A DNA stretch of 64,000 bases from CACKLF01 sp002725175 (lineage in GTDB: Bacteria > Pseudomonadota > Alphaproteobacteria > Rhodobacterales > Rhodobacteraceae). The notes below the pieces were generated by a model that ran no database searches, was not told the DNA's origin, and saw nothing but the letters and a program-made list of their open reading frames with translations. The position numbers and the translations under genes are program-made. Below are positions 46,526 through 54,902 of this stretch, piece by piece. The stretch lies in assembly GCA_002725175.2 (NCBI GenBank), contig PBQX02000108.1, positions 20,650 to 84,649 of the forward strand, written 5' to 3'. The stretch's first letter is position 1. Every line of letters starts with the position of its first letter.

Positions 46526-47014
46526 ATGTTATCATCATCTAAATCGTCGAGTTCATTTCTTCGTTCTCAGAAGTTTCATGATTTTCAGAATGACTGGTTA
46601 CAATTCATAAAAAATTCAAGAACCATTGATTGGAATGACCTTGTCGAAGACCCATCACCTGCCATCGCAGATGAGCAATGGTGGCATGTTGCCTCCAAGA
46701 AAACTAAAAAAAATAAACCATCGCCAGTGGTCGCGGCCGCGGCGGGCACGCGCGAAAACATGGTCCAAGGTAAAATTGTATATTGGAATGATAAAAAACA
46801 TTATGGATTCATTTATTGTTATAAGTTTCCTGAAGACAATGTGTTCTTCCATGGAACTAATTTTGTACATGGTACTCCTGCTCGTGGCATGTATGTCGAT
46901 TTTGAAATTCAAAAAGATGGAGAAAAGACTTTTACGAAACAAGTAACTCTGACTAAGCGCGCGCCGAAACACCCCGGAACTCGCCGCCCGAAAGCCCCCA
47001 CCTTTGTATTATAA
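46526..47014 (+). CDS. Cold-shock domain protein
   Basis: Residues 75-145 form a cold-shock domain: GKIVYWNDKKHYGFIYCYKF (RNP1-like) and NVFFHGTNF (RNP2-like). The N-terminal 70 residues are Ser-rich with FLRSQKFHDFQNDWLQF. A GC-rich block at 46728-46757 encodes VAAAAGTRE and includes the GCGGCCGC octamer. Basic C-terminal tail. The likely role is RNA binding. It is clearly different from the cold-shock protein at 17435, which has a longer loop. Confidence 0.78.
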   Translation: MLSSSKSSSSFLRSQKFHDFQNDWLQFIKNSRTIDWNDLVEDPSPAIADEQWWHVASKKTKKNKPSPVVAAAAGTRENMVQGKIVYWNDKKHYGFIYCYKFPEDNVFFHGTNFVHGTPARGMYVDFEIQKDGEKTFTKQVTLTKRAPKHPGTRRPKAPTFVL

Positions 47015-47029
47015 AATTTGCCTGCAACG

Positions 47030-47083
47030 CATAAAACCAAATAAAAACTAAAAAATCATAAAACCAAATAAAAACTAAAAAAT
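47030..47083. repeat. Two tandem copies of a 27-bp AT-rich repeat
   Basis: Two identical 27-bp units (47030-47056 and 47057-47083) begin CATAAAACCAAATAAAAAC and are followed by a partial third copy. They fill the gap after the cold-shock gene and before the ATG at 47136. They may be a simple duplication in a promoter or 3' region. Confidence 0.85.
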
Positions 47084-47135
47084 CATAAAAAATATAAAAT
47101 TTTTTTTATTTTAACAAAAATAATTAAATATAACT

Positions 47136-47594
47136 ATGCGATACACTAAAAACTCTATAAAAAAACTCCAGGAGTATAAGGACACAACTGTTGTGCGTCC
47201 ACAAAAACCGGACTTGACAAAATATATCCATAATGGATTAAAAATATATGCTAGTGGTTCTGTACCAGACTTTGTTAAAAATAATTTACAAGAATATTTC
47301 AAAAAAATAACACAAACAATAGAAAGAATGGGAATAGACTCAAAATATTTTAATTTATTCTATGAAAATTATACAACAGCAACCGCATTTAATAAAAATG
47401 GAAGTTTATTTTTAAATGTAAAATATTTTAATTTAAAAGAAGAAAATGATTCTTTTTTTTGGAGATGGTTTATAATAATTTGCCATGAATTAGCACACAA
47501 CACTTATGTTAACCATGACAGTCATTTTCTGTTTATATTTCAAGAAATATTAAGAGAATATTTATTGGTATTCCAAACTAAAAAACTGAACTAA
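47136..47594 (+). CDS. HExxH mini-protein, possible zinc metalloprotease
   Basis: The 152-residue protein has the zinc-protease signature HELAH near residue 114 (IICHELAHNTYVNHDSHF), with a further His nearby that could be the third ligand. This arrangement resembles a domain seen at the ends of some large ATPase-like host proteins. The rest of the fold is a small helical region. If active it would cleave host or viral proteins, but no family was matched. It overlaps the convergent glycosyltransferase by 17 bp. Confidence 0.5.
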   Translation: MRYTKNSIKKLQEYKDTTVVRPQKPDLTKYIHNGLKIYASGSVPDFVKNNLQEYFKKITQTIERMGIDSKYFNLFYENYTTATAFNKNGSLFLNVKYFNLKEENDSFFWRWFIIICHELAHNTYVNHDSHFLFIFQEILREYLLVFQTKKLN

Positions 47595-48282
47595 TTTTAT
47601 GTTTATATGGATGTATGACTTCAGCATCTATTTCCGGGACGTGACTGGCTGCAGAGTTTGTGGGATTTGTCATTAATCCTTTTTTATGTTCTTCAAATAA
47701 ATCACTATAACTTAATTTATGTTTTTCAACAACATATGGTATGTATAGTTCATGGTGATTTGTGTCATACTTACTTTCCAACTCTTCTACAATTTTTTTA
47801 CACAACAATTTTGATAATCTAACAACATATAAGTGTGCTAATGGTAAATTTGACGCAATTCTTGTTTTATCTCCTACTCGATAATCAGGATACCAAAAAG
47901 GTAGATTTTCATCTCTAATACAAATAAGATCTGTGTCTATATCTTCATATGAATCAAAAAATTTATTACCATTTCTAACATATACATCATCTTCCAAAAG
48001 CCACATATATGTTCCTTCTTTTTTCTGAGAAAACCAATATATAGCTCCTAGTTTTGCTGGATTTTTAAGCCATCTTCCATTAAAATTCCTTATTTTATTA
48101 CCAAATTTCTGTTCTAATAAATTATATGAATTTATAAAATTGTTTTCGTCTTCTTTTTTACCCGATAATGCATCCCAACCAAAAAATATATTATATGTTG
48201 TCGTTTTTTTTATATGGTTAATTAGTGAACGATTATAAAAATTATATCCCTTTAATGTGATTACTATAAGAGTGTTTGTCAT
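47578..48282 (-). CDS. Putative glycosyltransferase
   Basis: The 234-residue protein has an acidic metal-binding signature WLLEDDVYV near residues 92-100, after AKLGAIYWFSQ, as in GT-A fold glycosyltransferases. A conserved-looking HLYVVRLSKLLC segment follows. Short N-terminal beta strand NTLIVITLKGYNFYN suits a nucleotide-sugar fold. Giant viruses often encode enzymes that glycosylate their own surface, which suits the adhesin-like genes nearby. The exact family and sugar cannot be stated. Confidence 0.6.
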   Translation of the reverse strand: MTNTLIVITLKGYNFYNRSLINHIKKTTTYNIFFGWDALSGKKEDENNFINSYNLLEQKFGNKIRNFNGRWLKNPAKLGAIYWFSQKKEGTYMWLLEDDVYVRNGNKFFDSYEDIDTDLICIRDENLPFWYPDYRVGDKTRIASNLPLAHLYVVRLSKLLCKKIVEELESKYDTNHHELYIPYVVEKHKLSYSDLFEEHKKGLMTNPTNSAASHVPEIDAEVIHPYKHKISSVF

Positions 48283-48329
48283 TCTTAAATTAAACTTAAC
48301 AACATACTCCTTATTAGATTAATATTACT

Positions 48330-48686
48330 ATGGATACTGGGGCTTTTATATATAAAGATTCTCAAGACAAAGATATATGCATATTAATGTTCAAACATTT
48401 AACGGAAGATATATTAATCAACTTATTTCCGGATTCAGTTCAGGATAATGGTAATTATCTTATAGCTATGTTGAAAGCTGGTATTGATTATTTGGGTAGG
48501 ACAGAATACGAAGGTATATCTAAATTAATGGAAGATGAAATTATGATAGACGTGTTTAGCTCAACCGAAGATATTAATAAAATAATACCCGAGTTAACAG
48601 AGGAAGACCATCACAAATATAAAGAATTTGTTAAAATGCAATACAAGACACTGGCTGCACATTCTCGAACCGCATCTGCTCAATAA
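48330..48686 (+). CDS. Unknown 118-residue protein
   Basis: A small acidic, helical protein; for example ICILMFKHLTEDILINLFPD. There is no membrane segment and no known domain. ATG start in AT-rich spacer after the divergent glycosyltransferase, 47 bp away. Codon use fits the genome. Confidence 0.5.
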   Translation: MDTGAFIYKDSQDKDICILMFKHLTEDILINLFPDSVQDNGNYLIAMLKAGIDYLGRTEYEGISKLMEDEIMIDVFSSTEDINKIIPELTEEDHHKYKEFVKMQYKTLAAHSRTASAQ

Positions 48687-48728
48687 AAATGAACATAATA
48701 ACACATTAGTAAAATAAGGCCATGCATT

Positions 48729-49169
48729 ATGGAAGAACAAATTTCACCATTAATTCAGAGTATACTATCAACTATACAGAATCATGAAAAACAGACATCA
48801 GAAGAATTAGAAAATTTCAAAAAAGTTTTGAAAGAGAAGGAGATAACTATACTTGAATTGAGAGAATTAAACTCTAAATTGAAATCCGAAATGGAGGATT
48901 TTCTAAAAGTTTCATTTGCATCCAGATGGAAAAAAAAATCAGAGGAACTTGAAAAAAAAAATATATATTTAGAAGAAAAAATTCAGAAATTAACAACAAC
49001 AAATCAAGAACTAAATTACAAACTTGACAAAATGAGCGAACAAAAAGATGTAACAATACAAACAGATCAATGTACATTAACTATAAAAACAAACAAGGGG
49101 TCGATTTATAGTTTAACAGATAATAAATTGTTGACTGCTGCTGGTGTAATAGCAGGAAGTGTTATTTAA
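48729..49169 (+). CDS. Coiled-coil protein, unknown
   Basis: The 146-residue protein is a long coiled coil from about residue 15 to 110 (for example ELENFKKVLKEKEITILELR). A C-terminal stretch ends in a weakly hydrophobic AAGVIAGSVI. It overlaps the convergent neighbour by 4 bp. The function is unknown; structural or tethering roles are common for such proteins. Confidence 0.5.
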   Translation: MEEQISPLIQSILSTIQNHEKQTSEELENFKKVLKEKEITILELRELNSKLKSEMEDFLKVSFASRWKKKSEELEKKNIYLEEKIQKLTTTNQELNYKLDKMSEQKDVTIQTDQCTLTIKTNKGSIYSLTDNKLLTAAGVIAGSVI

Positions 49170-49513
49170 GATTCATTATCTGATTCCCAATCAACAAGGC
49201 CATTATCTGCAAAATCTACAAAATTTGGTATTGATTTTGGTATTGATATTGGTTCCGATGGTTCATTATTTTTACCCGTTTCTTCAAAATTATCAACAGG
49301 TTCTTTTGGTTCTGACTCTTCGGGCTTTTCGGGCGATGATTTATTATTATTTTTCTTTAATTCATCAATCAATAGATTCCAATGTTCCCAAGGAGCTATT
49401 GCATAGGGAAAATTATTCATTAACACTTGGGTGCCTATAACTGGTATTTTTTTCCAATTTCGTATCAGTATTTCAACATCATCATTATTATCATTTGTTA
49501 TACTGTTATCCAT
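49166..49513 (-). CDS. Unknown protein with disordered acidic tail
   Basis: The 115-residue protein has a short folded-looking N-terminal half (EILIRNWKKIPVIGTQVLMN and APWEHWNLLIDEL) and an acidic, Pro/Ser/Glu-rich tail. A competing frame on the other strand in the same region (about 49159-49440) has no start context or composition that favours it. No family is recognised. Confidence 0.45.
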   Translation of the reverse strand: MDNSITNDNNDDVEILIRNWKKIPVIGTQVLMNNFPYAIAPWEHWNLLIDELKKNNNKSSPEKPEESEPKEPVDNFEETGKNNEPSEPISIPKSIPNFVDFADNGLVDWESDNES

Positions 49514-49569
49514 TTAATCATGTTCTACAAATAAAATATTTCATCTGTTTTTTAATATCTATTAACATA

Positions 49570-50574
49570 ATGGATTCTACCACTAGAAATCGGTATTTAA
49601 TAATTGGAGTAGCAGTGTGTATTTTAATATCTATGGTGATCTTGGCATGGGTGGCTTATTATAGAAGAAATAGTAAAAAATCGAAAAAAAATAATAAAGG
49701 CATGTTATGGTTGAATGAAGACAAATCTATGTTAGAACCACATGTATTTGATACAGCTTTAGATGTATCTGGCAACGAGGTCGCTGTCGATGAAGAAGAG
49801 GAAGAATATGGTGTGTCATATACAATGAATATTAACATTTTAAAATGGCTTTATGACAAAAAAGTAAAATATCGAGAGATTTTAACTCATGGTACAGGTT
49901 CTTTTGAATATTTGGATAGTAAAGATATAATAAGTCTTGCTATTGATTCAAAAAAGAACGATATTATTATAAAAGTAAATACTGTGCGAGGCCTCGGTCC
50001 TGATATCACCACTGTACAAAAATTATTATGTGATGTAGAATCACAAGCAGAACAAGAGGGTCATGATGATGAGCCAGAAGTCGCGAATCACGAAGAACAA
50101 GTCGCAATAAAATATTTTCCACTAGATGAGTTTTTTCATATTGGTTTAGTTTTATCAAAAAAACGGTTAGATGTTTATAAAAATGGTCAATTATATGGCA
50201 GTAAAGTATTTGAGGGTAAAATTCCTGGTCTAAAAAAAAGAAGAAAACTATTCCCAATAAAATTCTTTCATGGTAAACCAATAAGAGGGGTAATTTCCAA
50301 CTTTATGTATTTCGAACGTGAATTAACTATACCCGAAATGAAGCATATATTTCATACTGGACGGAAACCGGGAACAGGAACGGACACGAATCCCGAAAAA
50401 CTTGGAGAAAATGATATGATACATGCAAATGAATGCGATTCAACATTGCCATCTTTTGAAAGGGCTTCCGCGGCCATCTCGGGTGCGGCGGCAAATGCGA
50501 CCCAGGCTGCAGCCAAGGCAAAGGCTGCTGGAGAAGCCACCTCAGCTGCAATAGTGAGTAGTTATGATTCATAA
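49570..50574 (+). CDS. Membrane-anchored LamG-like protein, third paralogue
   Basis: I start at ATG 49570 (MDSTTRNRYLI), giving 334 residues. One transmembrane segment at residues 9-29 is followed by a concanavalin-like domain with FFHIGLVLSKKRLDVYKNG, IRGVISNFMYFERELTIPEM and KHIFHTG. These features match the pair at 5706 and 6541. The C-terminus has an Ala-rich stretch (AAISGAAANATQAAAKAKAA). An acidic loop interrupts the lectin fold. A virion membrane role is inferred. Confidence 0.65.
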   Translation: MDSTTRNRYLIIGVAVCILISMVILAWVAYYRRNSKKSKKNNKGMLWLNEDKSMLEPHVFDTALDVSGNEVAVDEEEEEYGVSYTMNINILKWLYDKKVKYREILTHGTGSFEYLDSKDIISLAIDSKKNDIIIKVNTVRGLGPDITTVQKLLCDVESQAEQEGHDDEPEVANHEEQVAIKYFPLDEFFHIGLVLSKKRLDVYKNGQLYGSKVFEGKIPGLKKRRKLFPIKFFHGKPIRGVISNFMYFERELTIPEMKHIFHTGRKPGTGTDTNPEKLGENDMIHANECDSTLPSFERASAAISGAAANATQAAAKAKAAGEATSAAIVSSYDS

Positions 50575-50631
50575 ATTATGTGATATGTTATAAATTTAAG
50601 TATAAAGTTTTATAATATATCTTAGAATTAT

Positions 50632-51366
50632 ATGCGAATATTTCAATTTTTAAAAATTTTAACACCAATTTATAGTGTATATGCATTAAGTTATTATCCA
50701 TATGATCCCAGAATCCACAATTTTGGTAATATCGGTTTTGGTGGAAAAATACATGCATCACTTGCTAGACAGATTACACGTATAATTGATATTGCAGCTT
50801 ATAATGGTGAAGATATTCGTTATACAATATTACAAAAATTAAAAAAAGAAAATTCTATAAATCCATCATTTATTTCGGATTGGTGTTGTGGAGCTGCTAT
50901 GTCAACAGATGCTTTATACCAAACATTTCAAAATTCAAGTATAATAGCTGTTGACACATCGAACGAAATGATAGCAGTTGCGAAGAAATCTTCGGATTCG
51001 TTAGCAGAATTCATAATTGATGACGCTGAATCAGTTACACTTAAAAATAAAGCAGACTTAATCACAATAATGTTTGGATTTCACGAAATACCACAACAAG
51101 GTCGTTTAAATATTTTAAAAAATGCAATTAAAAATCTATCACAAAATGGTAGTGTTCTTGTTGTTGATATTGATATGGCATATACTCCTTCAAAAATGAT
51201 GCTTTCTGGAGAACCATACATTCATGATTATTTAGCAAATGTACAAAAAGATATTAATTCGCTATTTAAAAACGTAATTGAAACTGTTGCTGTCGAAGGC
51301 CACGTTCGTCATTGGTTATGTAGTAATCCAAAAAGCTACGAAATAACCAAAACAATATTTATTTGA
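50632..51366 (+). CDS. Class I SAM-dependent methyltransferase with presequence
   Basis: The 244-residue protein has a Rossmann methyltransferase core: DWCCGAAMSTDALYQ (motif I), IIAVDTSNEMIAVA, EFIIDDAESV, then IMFGFHEIP. The substrate is unknown; UbiE- or small-molecule-type enzymes are the nearest look. An N-terminal hydrophobic segment (FLKILTPIYSVYALSYYP) resembles a signal peptide, so plastid or secretory targeting is possible. The C-terminus reads GHVRHWLCSNPKSYEI. Confidence 0.75.
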   Translation: MRIFQFLKILTPIYSVYALSYYPYDPRIHNFGNIGFGGKIHASLARQITRIIDIAAYNGEDIRYTILQKLKKENSINPSFISDWCCGAAMSTDALYQTFQNSSIIAVDTSNEMIAVAKKSSDSLAEFIIDDAESVTLKNKADLITIMFGFHEIPQQGRLNILKNAIKNLSQNGSVLVVDIDMAYTPSKMMLSGEPYIHDYLANVQKDINSLFKNVIETVAVEGHVRHWLCSNPKSYEITKTIFI

Positions 51367-51373
51367 TTAATTA

Positions 51374-51616
51374 ATGATAAAACTTTTTATGATGATCATA
51401 TTAGTCGCAACACTTATATTATTATTACAAATGTATAAACCAATTTTGGAATCTATGGAAGATGGCGGAATAGTTTGTCCGCCTGTTGGAAAATCTGGTG
51501 TTATTGAATGCCCACACATTGAAGATAAAAAACTAAGAGACTACCAATGCGAAGCTATTAAAAATCATTGTCAAGTAATTATGGATAGTGAGGCGGAAAA
51601 AAATATCATTAATTAA
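51374..51616 (+). CDS. Small N-anchored protein, unknown
   Basis: The 80-residue protein starts 7 bp after the methyltransferase stop. It has an N-terminal hydrophobic helix (LFMMIILVATLILLLQM) and a short soluble part with four cysteines (CPPVGKSGVIECPH and further CEAIKNHC). These could form disulfides. No family is recognised. Confidence 0.5.
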   Translation: MIKLFMMIILVATLILLLQMYKPILESMEDGGIVCPPVGKSGVIECPHIEDKKLRDYQCEAIKNHCQVIMDSEAEKNIIN

Positions 51617-51620
51617 GAAT

Positions 51621-54600
51621 TTATCTTCTCTTTGTTAACCTTTTTTTACGTAAAAGTCTTTTTCTAGACTTTCCTGATTTACCACCTTTTGGTGTTTCTT
51701 TGCTATATTGCTCTTTCATTTTATCTCTCCATTCTTTGGCTCTTTGTCGAGATGCCGAACGAGGTGATAAGTCAGCATCTGGATTATCAATATCAACTGC
51801 TGCAGAATCGGTAGATATATTTAGAGGTCTTCTATCACGATTTGATTTCTTCTTCATTTCCTCGAATCTTTTTATAAGTTGTTCAGCTGAAATCGACGCA
51901 CTGTCGGCACGATTCTGCATTGCATCACGAGACTCTTCTATAGCTCTATCTACTTTGCTTTTTTGTTCATCCACAGCTTTCTTTTCTTCTTCTTCCGCAG
52001 CTTTATTAGCTTCTTCTTCCGCAGCTTTCTTAGCTTCTTCTTCCGCAGCTTTCTTAGCTTCTTCTTCCGCAGCTTTCTTAGCTTCTTCCGCAGCTTTCTT
52101 AGCTTCTTCCGCAGCTTTCTTTTCTTCTTCCGCAGCTTTCTTTTCTTCTTCTTCAGCAGCTTTCTTTTCTTCTTCTTCGGCAGCTTTCTTTTCTTCTTCT
52201 TCCGCAGCTTTCTTTTCTTCTTTTTGCGCGGCTTTCTTAGCTTCTTCTTCATCTATTTTCTTTTGTTCTTCTTCAGCGTCCTTTTCTTCCTTGTCGCCGT
52301 CGGAGTCGCCGCTGTAATCATCGTCGGAATCTTGTTTATCTTGTTTATCGTTTTTCATGTCAATTAAGGATTTCGCGGCAGATTTTTCATCTAATGTACG
52401 ACCTTTTATCCAAGGTGATGGCTTCTCCACCATCGGAGTTTCATCAGAATCCCTTTTCGCTGATGCTTGTAACTGTTGAAATGTAAAAACATTACCACTT
52501 CTAGACCCTAATACTGAACGAGTAGTATTTTCATTGGCTTTCATTACTTCATCTACACTGCTAGTATCAGATGTCGTTTTTGAATAAACTGCGCGCGCTA
52601 GTTTATTAGCAGTTTCTTCCTTATTTTTAATATATTTTCTCATTTTTTCCAATACCTGTAGTTTAAGTATATCTTGTTCTTTAACGCGTTGTGACTGACG
52701 TGTTACATCACCTTCACTCATCATTTTCTCTTTTCTGTTGATAGCTTCTTCAATCTCTTTTATTTCTTTATCTAATTCATCTACACTTGTTATTTGTTGA
52801 AAACTTGTAAGTGCTGACACAAGCTTAGAACGCGCCCCCAGCCAACCCTTCTTGTCTTCACTATTATTTGCGGACAAACTCATTACTCTTGCGTGTTTAG
52901 TATCATATTCTCGTAAGCTATCTCTACCCGCATCTTTTAACATTTTTGAAAAATTTTCAGCTGCATCATCGAATGCCTTTGTCTCATCAGGGAATTCTTT
53001 TAAAGCAACTACAAAATCAAAGTCTGACATTTGCGGAAGCGGCACCGGCTCTGGTTCATCGTCTTCAGAGCCCGCTGTATCCTCATCCGTCGTTACACCC
53101 ATTCCTAGGTCCGTAGGAGATATATTATCACCCTCCTTCTTCCTAGAGTCTTCCATACGACTTTCTAATTCTTCGGCTTGAGCTTTCGCAATTTCTCTCG
53201 CTTTTTCTTCCATTTTGTCTCCCATATCTTCCACTTCTTCTTGTTGCTTTTCTTCTACAGCATCTTTCTTTTTTGAAAGTTGTTCATTTAACTCTTTTAA
53301 ATTTGCTGTTACTGCAGCAGCTTCAGCATCAGCATCATCTTTCGCCTTTTGTGCTGCACGCTGTTCTTCCTCACTTTTTGTTTTCGCTTTTTCTGCTTCC
53401 TCTGCTCTTTTCTCACTTTCTTTCATCTTCTCTTCTGCCAATGCTGCGACTTTTGCAACACGACTTTCCGCATCTCTATTAAGTTCTTCAATTTCTTTTT
53501 TATGCGCAGCCATTAACTTTTCTTTTTCAAGTTGTTGTCTGCGTTTTTCAGCGGCCTCTTCGTTCTTCTGCCTTTGAATTACTTTAGTTGCTTGTTCGTA
53601 TGCGGAATGTACCTTTTTAATATCACGCTGAAGTCCAGTATTCTTAGATTTTATATCGTTTATTTCTTTTTCAGCATCTTTTTGTATTTTGTTTCTTTCT
53701 TCTTCAAGTACTTTAATTTCTTTTTGCTTTTTTTCTTGTAAAACCGCCTTTTCTTTTATCTGGTCATCAAGTTGTTTTTGCAGTTGTTCATTGTTTTCTT
53801 TTCTGGCCTTTTCCCGCTTACGCATTAACTCTTCTTTTGTTTCGGCTGTTTTAACCATATCCTCTATTTCATTTCGAAGACTATTATTCAATCTGGAATA
53901 ATCACTAACAATTTTAGAATTTTCGCTTGTTTGTCCGCTCACTGAGGCTGCCATTTTGGCAATATCAGATTTAGTCTTTAAACGTTCCAATTCATATCTT
54001 AAATCAGATGGCTGCATACTAATAATAGACGGTGTTGACACACCAATTTGCTGTGAAGCAAATAATGGAGGTGGTTTCGAATATACTACGGGACCGTGTA
54101 ACACAGGTGTTACTTTATATAATGTAGTATTAGGAACAGTTGCTGTTACAGAAACATGCCTATTACTTCTCACTCTTTCTTTAAGAAGTTCTATTTTCGC
54201 CGATGAAGACGGCTTTAGTAAATAATCACTACTATAAACAGGATTTCCTATAGTTGTAGTAGTATTGATTCTCGCGGATGGAGTATTAATTAATGTAGTT
54301 ACACTCGCAACATGACCGCTCAAATCTTGAGAAGCATCTGCGTTAGAAAGGGCTTTTATGCCATTTTCAATTCTCTTTTCTATATCTAGTCTTTCTTCAA
54401 TTTTGAGTAATAAATGAGACTTTCTTTGTACAATCCGGAAAGAACCACAGGTTTCACCAAGTTCTTTGGCGTATGATATTACACGATCATCCCACTTATC
54501 TACAATATGTTTTAATGTATCCAAATCTTTTGGAAATTGTGTCGTATTTTTTGACTTCGCGGATTTCTTTAACTGATTTAAAGCTTTCCTAGTAGCATTA

Positions 54601-54770
54601 GCTTCTCTATCCTTACATGTCGCTTTTCTAGCTTCAATTATTAATGTTAATTCCTTAATAAATACTTCTCTTTTTTCAACGTGATTGTCCCAAACTCTTT
54701 CAATCTCAGTCTTTTTTCTAGTGAAAAAATCAAAAAATCCTCCACCATCAGTTTTTTTTTCAACTTTCAT
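51621..54770 (-). CDS. Large coiled-coil protein with basic tail
   Basis: The 1049-residue protein is mainly coiled coil. Residues 270-520 carry long Lys/Glu helices (for example RKRLEKEKLMA-type heptads), and a KKAAEEE repeat occupies about residues 835-935. The middle (residues 160-260) is Ser/Thr/Pro-rich. The last residues (SRKRLLRKKRLTKRR) form a basic tail like that of the protein at 36190. No enzymatic domain is visible. It may form a virion or virus-factory scaffold. The start at ATG 54770 is clear. Confidence 0.55.
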   Translation of the reverse strand: MKVEKKTDGGGFFDFFTRKKTEIERVWDNHVEKREVFIKELTLIIEARKATCKDREANATRKALNQLKKSAKSKNTTQFPKDLDTLKHIVDKWDDRVISYAKELGETCGSFRIVQRKSHLLLKIEERLDIEKRIENGIKALSNADASQDLSGHVASVTTLINTPSARINTTTTIGNPVYSSDYLLKPSSSAKIELLKERVRSNRHVSVTATVPNTTLYKVTPVLHGPVVYSKPPPLFASQQIGVSTPSIISMQPSDLRYELERLKTKSDIAKMAASVSGQTSENSKIVSDYSRLNNSLRNEIEDMVKTAETKEELMRKREKARKENNEQLQKQLDDQIKEKAVLQEKKQKEIKVLEEERNKIQKDAEKEINDIKSKNTGLQRDIKKVHSAYEQATKVIQRQKNEEAAEKRRQQLEKEKLMAAHKKEIEELNRDAESRVAKVAALAEEKMKESEKRAEEAEKAKTKSEEEQRAAQKAKDDADAEAAAVTANLKELNEQLSKKKDAVEEKQQEEVEDMGDKMEEKAREIAKAQAEELESRMEDSRKKEGDNISPTDLGMGVTTDEDTAGSEDDEPEPVPLPQMSDFDFVVALKEFPDETKAFDDAAENFSKMLKDAGRDSLREYDTKHARVMSLSANNSEDKKGWLGARSKLVSALTSFQQITSVDELDKEIKEIEEAINRKEKMMSEGDVTRQSQRVKEQDILKLQVLEKMRKYIKNKEETANKLARAVYSKTTSDTSSVDEVMKANENTTRSVLGSRSGNVFTFQQLQASAKRDSDETPMVEKPSPWIKGRTLDEKSAAKSLIDMKNDKQDKQDSDDDYSGDSDGDKEEKDAEEEQKKIDEEEAKKAAQKEEKKAAEEEEKKAAEEEEKKAAEEEEKKAAEEEKKAAEEAKKAAEEAKKAAEEEAKKAAEEEAKKAAEEEANKAAEEEEKKAVDEQKSKVDRAIEESRDAMQNRADSASISAEQLIKRFEEMKKKSNRDRRPLNISTDSAAVDIDNPDADLSPRSASRQRAKEWRDKMKEQYSKETPKGGKSGKSRKRLLRKKRLTKRR
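51960..52260 (-). repeat. KKAAEEE-coding tandem repeat
   Basis: Repeat units of 18-24 bp containing TTCTTCTTCCGCAGCTTTCTT-like sequence (shown on the + strand, with unit-length variation) encode KKAAEE and KKAAEEE. It creates several spurious frames on both strands. Copies differ by synonymous changes and by dropped GAA codons. Confidence 0.85.
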
Positions 54771-54813
54771 TAAAATAATAATATAAATTAATTTCTAATT
54801 GATTATCTTCGAG

Positions 54814-54849
54814 AAAAACCCGTTCTACAGGGTTTTGTAGACGGGTTTT
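54814..54849. other. Strong hairpin in a divergent intergenic region
   Basis: AAAACCCGTTCTACA (54815-54829) pairs with TGTAGACGGGTTTT (54836-54849) as a 14-bp stem with one bulged T and a 6-nt loop. It lies between two genes reading away from each other, so it does not look like a simple transcript end. It could be a regulatory structure or a remnant element. Confidence 0.6.
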
Positions 54850-54902
54850 GAGTTACTTTATTTTCACTTAAGACTAAACTGAATATAAATAAATAATGTA
54901 AC

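Noticed and set aside
49159..49440. A 93-codon plus-strand frame overlapping the gene at 49166
   Set aside because: It is antisense to a frame with better composition, overlaps the preceding gene and encodes a Leu-rich shadow of it.
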